Assembly: GCA_015067245.1 (NCBI GenBank)
Contig: SVMV01000002.1
Location: 1-50,350, forward strand
Direction of reading: 5' to 3'
Length of the DNA stretch: 50,350 nt
From: Oscillospiraceae bacterium
Lineage (GTDB): Bacteria; Bacillota; Clostridia; Oscillospirales; Ruminococcaceae
In this document: positions 27,854 to 37,043 of the stretch, one piece after another
Layout: each line of letters starts with the position of its first letter
Position numbering within the stretch: the first letter of the stretch is position 1
Made by a program: the position numbers and the translations under genes
The notes under the pieces: generated by a model
What the model saw: only the letters and a program-made list of their open reading frames with translations
The model's database searches: none
Told to the model about the DNA's origin: nothing

Positions 27854-28084
27854 TTACAGTTTAAAATCTTCAGGTGAAAAATCTGGCAGTTTAGGTGTGC
27901 GTTTTGGTATGCGCTTGGTTGGACAATACAAAAATTTGTTGCATGAATAATAAGGTGATACAACACCTTTTTTGCTGCATAAAATCATCTGTCCGTCGCT
28001 TGCAGGACTGCCATGCTGGCAGTATGTGCATGCAGGTTCTATATTGTTGCCAAAAAGCTGTTTGGCTGGTTTAAAAATGCTCAT
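27854..28084 (-). CDS. Small cysteine-rich protein of unknown function
   Basis: 76 aa; CX2CX13CX11CX5C pattern; SD-preceded ATG. Confidence 0.55.
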   Translation of the reverse strand: MSIFKPAKQLFGNNIEPACTYCQHGSPASDGQMILCSKKGVVSPYYSCNKFLYCPTKRIPKRTPKLPDFSPEDFKL

Positions 28085-28110
28085 AATTTCACCTCTGCAA
28101 AAAGTATATA

Positions 28111-29172
28111 TTATTTGCGCAAAATAGTAAATACCCCAATTTTTTTGTCAAAACATATTATAAAGCACATTGATAAAATCAGCATAAAAGCAGATATGTG
28201 CGGTGCATTCCAATACATATTTACGCTGATATCACTACTTGCATAAACGGCAAATGTTTGAGGAAAAAGATTAATTAAAATGCGAAGAATGAGTAGTGAC
28301 AATGGTATGTGAACAAGCTTTGACAGCCATAAAATTTTAAAACTTATTTTATTGTTTGATCCCGCAGATTTAAGTTGAAAAATAGTGCTTAAAGGGCAAA
28401 AACTGAGAATGGCGCATAAAATATACAGATTACTCCCAAGAGTATTAACTGCCATACTGCAGGCAGCTGTGACCTCAAATAATGCGGCTAAAGCAACTGA
28501 AATAAGTGTGTTATCTGTGTAAATCAATATAACTTTACACAATGAATATGTAAAAACAACTATTCCGCATATATTTAAAATTGAAATTACCGAGGTTTTT
28601 ATTGCATAGATAAAATCACAGCAGCCAGGGTCGTTTTCACCACAGCTATTATCTGTATATGGAAAAATAAAAGAAAATAAAAATGCAGTTATAAAACAGG
28701 AAATAAGTATGGCACAATACAGCATCACACCACTTGCAGTATGCCCAAGCATGCAGGTGCCCACAGCGGTTATAACAAAGGCTGGGGAGTTGTTGCTCAT
28801 AATTACAGAAAGTACGCCGAGCATATTTTTATTGCAGTTGGTTTCTCTGTTTATTTTATCCAGAAAAAATCCGCCAACGGCAAATCCGCTTAAAACGCTC
28901 AGTATGCAATAGGTGATTGTTTTTCTGTTTTTTATATTCAGCAGTCTGAACAAAGGAATAAACGGCAGACTTAAAAATTCAGTACATTTTAAACCAGATA
29001 AAAATGTTGCAAGCACCATAAAGATAAACAGGGAAGGAATAACTGTGTTATAACAAAGCTGCAATGCATCTTTTATATATACAGCAATGATTCCCGCGTT
29101 TTTAAAATATATAAAAATAACAAAAAGAATCAGCACATAATAAAATATATTTTTAAAAATTTTAATCTGCAT
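28111..29172 (-). CDS. YlbJ-like sporulation integral membrane protein
   Basis: Polytopic; nucleoside-recognition-like pattern, SNNSPAFVITAVG; start at ATG 29172 after GAGGTGAT. Confidence 0.75.
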   Translation of the reverse strand: MQIKIFKNIFYYVLILFVIFIYFKNAGIIAVYIKDALQLCYNTVIPSLFIFMVLATFLSGLKCTEFLSLPFIPLFRLLNIKNRKTITYCILSVLSGFAVGGFFLDKINRETNCNKNMLGVLSVIMSNNSPAFVITAVGTCMLGHTASGVMLYCAILISCFITAFLFSFIFPYTDNSCGENDPGCCDFIYAIKTSVISILNICGIVVFTYSLCKVILIYTDNTLISVALAALFEVTAACSMAVNTLGSNLYILCAILSFCPLSTIFQLKSAGSNNKISFKILWLSKLVHIPLSLLILRILINLFPQTFAVYASSDISVNMYWNAPHISAFMLILSMCFIICFDKKIGVFTILRK

Positions 29173-29229
29173 ATCATCACCTCGCATATAAATATATATG
29201 TTACAAAAAACATTTTTAGGTGATACAGT

Positions 29230-29538
29230 ATGAGATTAAAGCCTGTCAAAGAAAAAATATCTATAAAAACAGTTATAAACGAAATGTTTTCAAAAACAGA
29301 CAAATCCAGTGCAGCTTCAATATGCATAGATGTAGACGGTGGAATAGTTCTTGAAAATTTTCGCAGGATAATCGACTACAAAAGCGACAGAGTGGCCATA
29401 GAGACAAGGTATAAGTTTGTGTATATATATGGCAGCAATCTTTCTATAACTTATTGCGACAAACATTTTGCATCGGCTTGCGGAGATATAGAAAAAATAG
29501 AAATTTTTTCAGGGAAGGAGCAAAAAAATGCTCGCTAA
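29230..29538 (+). CDS. yqfC: Sporulation protein YqfC (YabP/YqfC family)
   Basis: 102 aa; GGIVLENFRRIIDYKSDRVAIETRYKFVYIYGSNLSITYCDKHFASACGDIEKIEI; upstream of yqfD. Confidence 0.88.
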   Translation: MRLKPVKEKISIKTVINEMFSKTDKSSAASICIDVDGGIVLENFRRIIDYKSDRVAIETRYKFVYIYGSNLSITYCDKHFASACGDIEKIEIFSGKEQKNAR

Positions 29539-30661
29539 AATAAAAATAGAAATAATTTCTGGACTGTACGAAGATTTTATTAACTGTCTGGTAGAAAAAG
29601 AGATTTATATATCTTCAGTAATGTCAACAGATTTTGGTGTAACCTGTATATGCATGGCAAAAGATTATGCACATATTGCAAGACTGGCAAAAAAATTTCA
29701 GTGCAGAACTAAAATTTGTAAGAGAAAAGGTGTTTATTATTTATTTAAAGGCATAGTAAAGCGCAAAAGTGTTGCTGTTGCAGTGTGCTCGGTGTTTATA
29801 TATATTTTTTTGTTCACTAAACTTATATGGCGCATAGAAATAATATCCCCAAACCAGCAGATAAACCAATCGGTATATAATCTTTTGTACAACAATCAGG
29901 TGTATGCAGGGGCAGTGTTTTCACAGGAGAAAAATCAAAATATAATACAGCAGATTTTTATGAGTGTGGAAGATGTTGGATATGTAACACTGAATTTTTA
30001 TAAAGGTACACTTACCTGTAAAATAGATCCTGTACAGGAAAAAATGCTATATCTTGAAAAAGCATCAACAGGCAATATTGTTGCGTCACAGAATGGTGTA
30101 ATAGAAGATTTGCGTGTGTACAGTGGATTTTCTGATGTAAAAATAGGGCAAACTGTAGAAAAAGGGCAGATTCTGGTCAGCGCAACCTATATCGACCGTA
30201 ACGGAAAACTGCAGCAGGTTATGCCAAGAGCGTATATCAAGGCTCATTGTGTAAAAAAATACACAGCACAGATTGAAATGGAAAAAGAAATTTATCTGAG
30301 AACAGGCGAAAGCACAGAAGGTATTTTTTTAAAGGCTTTAGGCAAGGATATAACACTAAAAAGAGAAAATATATCGGACTACATAAATTATGACACTGAA
30401 AAATCCTTTAAATATATCAGCATATTGGGGTTTAAACTTCCTTTTACAGTTGAAAAAGCAATATATTACAAAAAAGAGGCAACTTATATAACCAAAGATG
30501 AACAAACAGCATACAGCGCCGCAAAAAACATTGTTGATACAATGATAAAAAATGATATATCTCTGGAAGAAACAGACTGGCAGGATTACAGCTATACTGT
30601 AATCGGTAATCAGCTTACAATAGAATGTACAGTTCAGGGACATTATGATATTACAAAATAA
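29528..30661 (+). CDS. yqfD: Sporulation protein YqfD
   Basis: 377 aa; single TM and C-terminal domain typical of YqfD; conserved yqfC-yqfD-phoH order. Confidence 0.9.
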   Translation: MLAKIKIEIISGLYEDFINCLVEKEIYISSVMSTDFGVTCICMAKDYAHIARLAKKFQCRTKICKRKGVYYLFKGIVKRKSVAVAVCSVFIYIFLFTKLIWRIEIISPNQQINQSVYNLLYNNQVYAGAVFSQEKNQNIIQQIFMSVEDVGYVTLNFYKGTLTCKIDPVQEKMLYLEKASTGNIVASQNGVIEDLRVYSGFSDVKIGQTVEKGQILVSATYIDRNGKLQQVMPRAYIKAHCVKKYTAQIEMEKEIYLRTGESTEGIFLKALGKDITLKRENISDYINYDTEKSFKYISILGFKLPFTVEKAIYYKKEATYITKDEQTAYSAAKNIVDTMIKNDISLEETDWQDYSYTVIGNQLTIECTVQGHYDITK

Positions 30662-30749
30662 TATTTATTATATATTTAATAATTTACTTGTCATAAAAAT
30701 TATGCTATACTATTAAATTGAAAAATTATGATTTACAAGAGGTATTGAT

Positions 30750-31757
30750 TTGGCAGAAAAAATTTTTGAAGCTTTAACGAACGATATCGCTTTGCTTATA
30801 AGCGGTCCTTTCAACAAAAATATTTATGATCTGGAAAAGGCATTTGGCGTATCAGTAATATGCCGTGGAACCGAGTTTAAAATTTCTGGTGAAACAGAAA
30901 ATGTTACCAAGGCAATAAATGCGCTCACTGCCATGACGCAGCTTCATTCTGAAGGTACAGCACTTGATGAACAGTCTATTCACTACTGCATAAATATGGC
31001 GCAGACAGGCGACCAGGATAAGCTGCGCAATATAAATACAGATCTGGTGATTTTAACAGCAAAAGGCAAGCCTATACGTTCCAAAACATTGGGGCAGGCA
31101 GAATACCTGCGTGCTATAAGCAAAAACAGTATAACCTTTGGCATCGGTCCTGCAGGCACAGGCAAAACTTATCTTGCAGTTGCAATGGCGGTTAAAGCGT
31201 TCAAATCGGGTCAGGTATCAAGAATCATACTTACACGTCCTGCAGTGGAAGCAGGTGAAAAGCTTGGTTTTCTTCCAGGGGATTTGCAGAACAAGGTTGA
31301 CCCATATCTGCGTCCGCTTTATGATGGTCTGTTTGATATGATAGGGCCAGAAACTTTCCAGAAACTTATGGAAAAAGGTGTTATTGAGGTTGCACCGCTG
31401 GCATATATGCGAGGGCGTACCCTGGATGACAGTTTTATAATTCTTGACGAAGCTCAGAACACAACAAAAGAACAGATGAAGATGTTTTTAACGCGTATGG
31501 GTAACGGCTCCAAAATTGTAGTAACAGGCGACGTTACACAGATTGACCTGCCTGCAGATAAAAAATCGGGCCTTAAAGATGCAATATCAATTCTCAAAGA
31601 CATAGAAGATATAGCAATTATCCGCCTGTCAGAAAAAGATGTTGTACGTCACAAACTTGTGCAGGATATTGTGCTTGCATACGAAAAAGCAAATAAAGAC
31701 AAACCAGCTCAGCGCACAAACACTAAGAGAGAAGGTAAAAATAAAAATGGCAAATAA
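30750..31757 (+). CDS. phoH: PhoH family protein (TTG start)
   Basis: FGIGPAGTGKTYLAVAMAVKAF, RPAVEAGEKLGFLPGDLQNKVDPYLRPLYD, FIILDEAQNTT. Confidence 0.95.
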   Translation: MAEKIFEALTNDIALLISGPFNKNIYDLEKAFGVSVICRGTEFKISGETENVTKAINALTAMTQLHSEGTALDEQSIHYCINMAQTGDQDKLRNINTDLVILTAKGKPIRSKTLGQAEYLRAISKNSITFGIGPAGTGKTYLAVAMAVKAFKSGQVSRIILTRPAVEAGEKLGFLPGDLQNKVDPYLRPLYDGLFDMIGPETFQKLMEKGVIEVAPLAYMRGRTLDDSFIILDEAQNTTKEQMKMFLTRMGNGSKIVVTGDVTQIDLPADKKSGLKDAISILKDIEDIAIIRLSEKDVVRHKLVQDIVLAYEKANKDKPAQRTNTKREGKNKNGK

Positions 31758-32253
31758 AGTTTTAATCACAAATACACAAAAAGCGGTGAAAGTGCCATCA
31801 GGCATAAAAATTCTTATCAGAAGAAGCTGCAATGCAGTACTTGCATTGGAAGGGTTTGAACAGCCTTGTGAAGTTTCAGTAACATTTGTGGATAACGAGC
31901 AGATTGCTCAGCTTAACGGTGAATACCGCAATAAACCACAGCCGACAGATGTTCTGTCTTTTCCTTTGGGTGAAGACGATACATACGATGTGGACCAGGA
32001 GACAGAGACACTGCTTTTGGGTGATATTGTTATATCGCTTGAAAAAGCTATGGAACAGGCCGATTTGTACGGCCATTCCCTGCAGAGAGAGGTTGCATTT
32101 TTAACAGTGCATTCAATGTATCATCTGCTTGGTTATGACCACGAAAACGGTGGCCTTGAAGCCATGAAAATGCGTGAAAAAGAAGAACAGGCTCTTGCAA
32201 AGCTTGGCTTGCAGCGCACAGTTTCCTACGGTGTTGAAATAGAGGAAGAATAA
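31747..32253 (+). CDS. ybeY: rRNA maturation RNase YbeY
   Basis: PTDVLSFPLGED, HSMYHLLGYDHENG zinc motif. True start 31747 (MANKVLI); track start 31639 over-extends. Confidence 0.95.
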   Translation: MANKVLITNTQKAVKVPSGIKILIRRSCNAVLALEGFEQPCEVSVTFVDNEQIAQLNGEYRNKPQPTDVLSFPLGEDDTYDVDQETETLLLGDIVISLEKAMEQADLYGHSLQREVAFLTVHSMYHLLGYDHENGGLEAMKMREKEEQALAKLGLQRTVSYGVEIEEE

Positions 32254-32260
32254 AACAGCT

Positions 32261-32722
32261 ATGATTGCAAAATTTTTAAAAAGTTTGGGATACGCTTTAA
32301 ACGGTATTCTGATAGGCATAAAAAACGAACGCAATGTACGCATAGATATTGTTGCGGCATTTTATGTGCTGGTTTTTTCAAAATTTTACGATTTTACACC
32401 TACTCAAAAGGTAGTGCTTGTGGTTATCTGTTTCAATGTTATTGCATTTGAACTTATGAATACAGCAGTAGAAAGAGCTGTGGACAAGCCCGATAAAGAA
32501 CATTATATGCAGGCAGGACAGGCCAAGGATACAGCGGCAGGCGGGGTACTGCTTGCAGCAGTCGGTGCGGCAGCTGCAGGAATTATGCTGTTCTGGGATG
32601 TGGAAGTATTTAAACAGATAATAAACTTTTTTATTTCATCCCCATTTATGCTGGTCGGTCTGCTTTTTACATTTGTTATGTCATATTTATTTATAATTCA
32701 CGACTATTCAGATAAAAAATAA
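32261..32722 (+). CDS. dgkA: Diacylglycerol/undecaprenol kinase family protein
   Basis: ELMNTAVERAVDKPDKEHYMQAGQAKDTAAGGVLLAA signature; three TM core plus extra C-terminal TM. Confidence 0.92.
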   Translation: MIAKFLKSLGYALNGILIGIKNERNVRIDIVAAFYVLVFSKFYDFTPTQKVVLVVICFNVIAFELMNTAVERAVDKPDKEHYMQAGQAKDTAAGGVLLAAVGAAAAGIMLFWDVEVFKQIINFFISSPFMLVGLLFTFVMSYLFIIHDYSDKK

Positions 32723-32733
32723 AAGGAAAATTT

Positions 32734-33636
32734 ATGGAACTTAATACAAAATCAATTTTTGTTGCTATGGTTGGCAAACCAAATGTTGGCAAATCTTCGC
32801 TTATGAACCTTATTCTTGGCGAAAAAATTGCCATAGTAACGCAAAAACCTCAGACAACACGCACAAGCATCACAGGCATTCTCACAAAAGGTGCAACACA
32901 GTTTGTATTTATGGATACACCTGGCATTCACACACCAAGAACAAAACTTGGCGAAAGAATGGTAAAGACAAGCCACAAAACAATTGCAGACGTTGACCTT
33001 GCTGTTATGATTTTTGAACCTTATGGTGATTTAAACGAGGCAGAACTCAGCCTTGTAGACAGCATAAAGAAAAACCGTATTCCAGCAATTGCAGTTATCA
33101 ATAAAAAAGATACACTAAAAAAAGAAGCTGACCTTGCTGCACAGGCTGCAAAGCTTAAAGAAATAGGTGTTTTTGACAGGGTTGTTGCAACAAGTGCAAA
33201 GGATAATGATGGAGTTGAAGAACTGCTGGCACTTATCGACAGCTATGCAATGGAAGGTCCGCACTATTTTGAGGAAGATGCAATTACAAATATGCCTGAA
33301 AAGGTTATTGTAAGCGAAATTGTGCGTGAAAAGCTTTTGCTTAATCTTTTTGAAGAAATTCCGCACGGTACAAACGTTGAAGTGGAAAAATTCAAAGAAC
33401 GCAAAAATAAGAATATGGTGGATATCAGTGTTGTTATCTACTGCGAACGCAAAAGCCACAAAGGTATGATTATAGGCAAGCAGGGCGCTATGCTTAAAAA
33501 AATCAGCAGCCAGGCAAGAATGGATATCGAACAATTCCTTGGTGCAAAGGTGTTTATGGAATGCTGGGTAAAGGTAAAAGAAGACTGGCGTGACAGCAAC
33601 TATATCCTTAACGACTTTGGCTTTAAAGACGAATAA
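32734..33636 (+). CDS. era: GTPase Era
   Basis: GKPNVGKSSLMN, DTPGIHTPRTKLGERM, NKKD; C-terminal KH domain (GMIIGKQGAMLKKI). Confidence 0.97.
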   Translation: MELNTKSIFVAMVGKPNVGKSSLMNLILGEKIAIVTQKPQTTRTSITGILTKGATQFVFMDTPGIHTPRTKLGERMVKTSHKTIADVDLAVMIFEPYGDLNEAELSLVDSIKKNRIPAIAVINKKDTLKKEADLAAQAAKLKEIGVFDRVVATSAKDNDGVEELLALIDSYAMEGPHYFEEDAITNMPEKVIVSEIVREKLLLNLFEEIPHGTNVEVEKFKERKNKNMVDISVVIYCERKSHKGMIIGKQGAMLKKISSQARMDIEQFLGAKVFMECWVKVKEDWRDSNYILNDFGFKDE

Positions 33637-33710
33637 TACCTTTTATTGCCACTGATAAGCAGCAAATCAACAGGTATAATAACCTTACAAAAAATTTGTG
33701 AGGTGATTTT

Positions 33711-33890
33711 ATGCGTATAGATTATTGGAACAGATTTTTGCGAACAGGCAGTGTGGAGGATTATCTGCATTACCGCCAATGCTTGTCACAGGCAGGTCAG
33801 GAGATTATCAAAGAGGTAGCAGATGGCAAACCAACTACGAAAAGTGAACGGAGTAGTGTTGCGCGAGCTTCAAATGAAGGAGAGCGATAA
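33711..33890 (+). CDS. YqzL-like small protein between era and recO
   Basis: 59 aa MRIDYWNRFLRTGSVEDYLHYRQCLSQAGQEIIKEVADGKPTT...; GAGGTGATTTT SD; resembles YqzL and sits in the same era-yqzL-recO context. Just below the ORF-track length cutoff. Confidence 0.7.
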   Translation: MRIDYWNRFLRTGSVEDYLHYRQCLSQAGQEIIKEVADGKPTTKSERSSVARASNEGER

Positions 33891-34626
33891 GGTTATAACC
33901 GTTCTCACAAAAGAATTAGGTGTAATTTCAATATATGCTAAAGGAGCTATGAGACTTAAAAATAAGTTTCATAGCTCTACTGGCTTGTTTACATACAGCG
34001 AATTTGTCATTTTTGAGGGCAGAGGAGATAAAATGTATCAGCTTAACGAAGCTGTGGTAAAAAAGGTTTTTTACAATCTGTCCGACTCGGTGGAAAATAT
34101 TGCCCTTGCAATGTATATGTCCGAACTTGTGTGCGAAGCTGTTGTACCTGACGAAGCTTCAAACGATATTTTAAGGCTGTTCCTAAACTGCCTGCACATG
34201 CTGTGCGAAGGCAAATGGTCGCTGCTTATGACCAAAGCAGCATTTGAAATGCGCCTTATGAGTGATATTGGTTTTAGGCCAAGCCTTGTGGGATGTAAGC
34301 GCTGCAATGAATATGAAAACGAGATGTTCTGGTTTGATGTTTTGGGCGGCTTTCTGATATGCCCAAAATGTAAACAGACTTATGACGATAACTGTTTTGC
34401 CTGCGACCCTCCGGTGATACTGGCTTTGAGATATCTTGCTTTGGCGGATTTAGAGCAGATGTTTACATTTAAACTTAAAGGTTTAAGCCTTGTCCGTTTA
34501 AGTCAGGTATGTGAAAGATATGTGCTTAACCACACAAAAGAAAACTATAAGACCTTGGATTTTTTAAAACCAATGACAGAAAATATAATACAGCAGGAAA
34601 TTGCTAAATACGATAAAGGTAATTAA
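33823..34626 (+). CDS. recO: DNA repair protein RecO
   Basis: 267 aa; VNGVVLRELQMKESDKVITVLTKELGVISIYAKGA, zinc CX2C (CKRC ... CPKC). Confidence 0.95.
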   Translation: MANQLRKVNGVVLRELQMKESDKVITVLTKELGVISIYAKGAMRLKNKFHSSTGLFTYSEFVIFEGRGDKMYQLNEAVVKKVFYNLSDSVENIALAMYMSELVCEAVVPDEASNDILRLFLNCLHMLCEGKWSLLMTKAAFEMRLMSDIGFRPSLVGCKRCNEYENEMFWFDVLGGFLICPKCKQTYDDNCFACDPPVILALRYLALADLEQMFTFKLKGLSLVRLSQVCERYVLNHTKENYKTLDFLKPMTENIIQQEIAKYDKGN

Positions 34627-34628
34627 AA

Positions 34629-37022
34629 GTGAAAGAAAAAAGCTTAAATTCAATAGAATACAACGTTATAACACAGCAGTTGGCGCAGTTTTGTGTATTT
34701 GACGAAAACAAAGAAGCGGCTGTAAAGCTTATTCCATTTACAGACCATGAGGAAGTATACGGTAGCCTGCTTGCAACCGATACTGTTATGAGCTATATGC
34801 TCAAATACGGCAACCCAAGCCTTGACAGTGCAAACGGCTGTTACGGTGCGGTGCAGCATAGTGAAAAGGGTGCGATGCTTTCCTGTGCAGAGCTTTTAAC
34901 AGTTGCAAGAATGTACCGCAACTTTGATCGTGTTAAAAAATGGTATCTGCAGTACGAGCGCAGCAGCGATATTATCGACTGGACGGTTATGTCTTTAACC
35001 GAAAATCCACAGCTGGAAAAAACTATCTTTGACAGTATTTTGTCGGATAATCAGGTTGCAGACAACGCATCTGACGCACTTTATGATATAAGAAGAAAAA
35101 TCAAAAGAGCAGAAAGTGCAGTAAGAGAAAGGCTGGACAGTATTATACGCAGTTCCACCTATCAGAAATATCTTCAGGAAGCGGTTGTTACAATCCGTAA
35201 CAACAAATTTGTTGTGCCTGTAAAGGCAGAGTATAAAGGCGAGGTGCCTGGTACGGTTCACGACGTTTCTTCTTCTGGTTCAACATATTTTATTGAACCT
35301 ATTGCAGTTGCTGATTTAAACAATAAAATTATGCAGCTGTTTAATGAAGAGCAGGACGAAATTAATAAAATTCTTACAAAGCTTTCGGGCATGGTGGCAC
35401 AGGGCAGCGGTCTTTTCTTTGACAGTTACGCCAAAATGCTGGAAATCGACATGATTGTTGCCAAGGCAAAACTGGCAATTGGCATGAACGCAATTATGCC
35501 AAAAGTTAATCCAACTTTGCAGTTCAGCCTTAAAAAAGCACGCCACCCGCTTATCGACAAAGCAAAGGTTGTGCCTACAGATATAGAACTGGGCTTTGAG
35601 TATGATTCCATGATTATCACTGGTCCTAACACAGGCGGTAAAACTGTATCTCTCAAAACAGCAGGTCTGCTTTGTGCAATGGCCTGCACAGGTATGCTTA
35701 TCCCTGCACACGAAAGCAGTTCGGTTTGTGTGTTTGAAAATATTCTTGTGGATATCGGTGACGAACAGAGCATAGAGCAAAGCTTGTCCACATTCTCTGG
35801 CCATATAAAAAATATAGGCCAGATATTGAAATTGGCCAACGAAAAAAGTCTTGTGCTTATGGACGAACTTGGTGCAGGGACAGACCCTGCCGAAGGTGCA
35901 GCACTTGCACTCAGTATTATCGAAAAACTTCGCAGCAAGGGCAGCAAGGTTATGGCAACAACCCACTACGGTGAACTTAAGGTTTATGCCCTTGAAACCC
36001 AAGGAGTACAGAATGCCAGCTGTGAATTTGACACAAATACGCTTATGCCAACCTATAAAATTATTATGGGTGTACCTGGCAAATCCAATGCATTTTATAT
36101 TTCCAAACGTCTTGGTATAGGTGAAGATATTATCGAAAACGCAAAACGTCATCTTTCTGAAGATGAAAAACGCCTTGACAGTGTGCTTGCACAGCTTGAA
36201 GATTTGAAAAAACAGCTTAAAGCCGGTCAGGACGAAATTGAAATGCTTAAAGACTATGCGGGCACAAAGATGCGTCAGGCAGAAGAAAAGAGCGCACAGA
36301 TTTTAAAACAGGCGCAGCAACAGGCGGATGCAATAACAGCAAAAGCTAAAAATGAAGCACAGAAAGTTCAGGACGAAGCATACCGTTTAAGCGATGAACT
36401 TAAAGTATTGCAGAAGCAGGAGAATATATCTGCACAGCAGCGCCTGCAGAAAGCAAGAGAAATTGCTCGTAAAGATACAGCAAAGCTTATTTCTGCTGTG
36501 GATAAACCTGAAGAAGAAACAATTGCGCTGCCAAAAGTTGAAACAGTTAAAAAAGGCGATAAGGTTGTTATCGGCTCTCTCAACAAGCAGGCAGTTGTTC
36601 AGGGACCTGCAAACAAAGACGGTATGGTTGATGTTGTTGCGGGTATAATCAAAACTAAGGTTCATATTTCTGACCTGTATCAGGATATTGCGCCTGCTAA
36701 AAAGCCTAAAAACCAGGGTGGTGTGCGCAATGTGCGCCAGGGCACAAAAAACAACACTGCAAGCGCGGCTTCACGCAGTGCAAGTATGGAAATCAATGTT
36801 ATCGGTCTTACAGTTGACGAAGCAATTCTTGAAGTTGACCGTTTTCTTGACAACTGTTTTATGAACCGTCAGCATACAGTATATATCATTCACGGCAAAG
36901 GCACAGGTGCGTTGCGCAATGGCATACATTCTTTCCTTAAAAAACACAAACATGTAAGTTACTATCGTCTTGGTGTTTACGGCGAAGGTGAAGCTGGCGT
37001 AACAGTGGTAGAACTTAAATAA
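34629..37022 (+). CDS. mutS2: Endonuclease MutS2 (GTG start)
   Basis: 797 aa; ITGPNTGGKTVSLKTAGLL Walker A, LMDELGAGTDPAEGAALA, TTHYGELK, C-terminal Smr domain (IIHGKGTGALRNGI). Confidence 0.96.
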   Translation: MKEKSLNSIEYNVITQQLAQFCVFDENKEAAVKLIPFTDHEEVYGSLLATDTVMSYMLKYGNPSLDSANGCYGAVQHSEKGAMLSCAELLTVARMYRNFDRVKKWYLQYERSSDIIDWTVMSLTENPQLEKTIFDSILSDNQVADNASDALYDIRRKIKRAESAVRERLDSIIRSSTYQKYLQEAVVTIRNNKFVVPVKAEYKGEVPGTVHDVSSSGSTYFIEPIAVADLNNKIMQLFNEEQDEINKILTKLSGMVAQGSGLFFDSYAKMLEIDMIVAKAKLAIGMNAIMPKVNPTLQFSLKKARHPLIDKAKVVPTDIELGFEYDSMIITGPNTGGKTVSLKTAGLLCAMACTGMLIPAHESSSVCVFENILVDIGDEQSIEQSLSTFSGHIKNIGQILKLANEKSLVLMDELGAGTDPAEGAALALSIIEKLRSKGSKVMATTHYGELKVYALETQGVQNASCEFDTNTLMPTYKIIMGVPGKSNAFYISKRLGIGEDIIENAKRHLSEDEKRLDSVLAQLEDLKKQLKAGQDEIEMLKDYAGTKMRQAEEKSAQILKQAQQQADAITAKAKNEAQKVQDEAYRLSDELKVLQKQENISAQQRLQKAREIARKDTAKLISAVDKPEEETIALPKVETVKKGDKVVIGSLNKQAVVQGPANKDGMVDVVAGIIKTKVHISDLYQDIAPAKKPKNQGGVRNVRQGTKNNTASAASRSASMEINVIGLTVDEAILEVDRFLDNCFMNRQHTVYIIHGKGTGALRNGIHSFLKKHKHVSYYRLGVYGEGEAGVTVVELK

Positions 37023-37043
37023 CAGAAATTCGGAGGCAAAAAT

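Noticed and set aside
35316-36152. 278-aa minus-strand ORF
   Set aside because: Antisense to the mutS2 ATPase domain.
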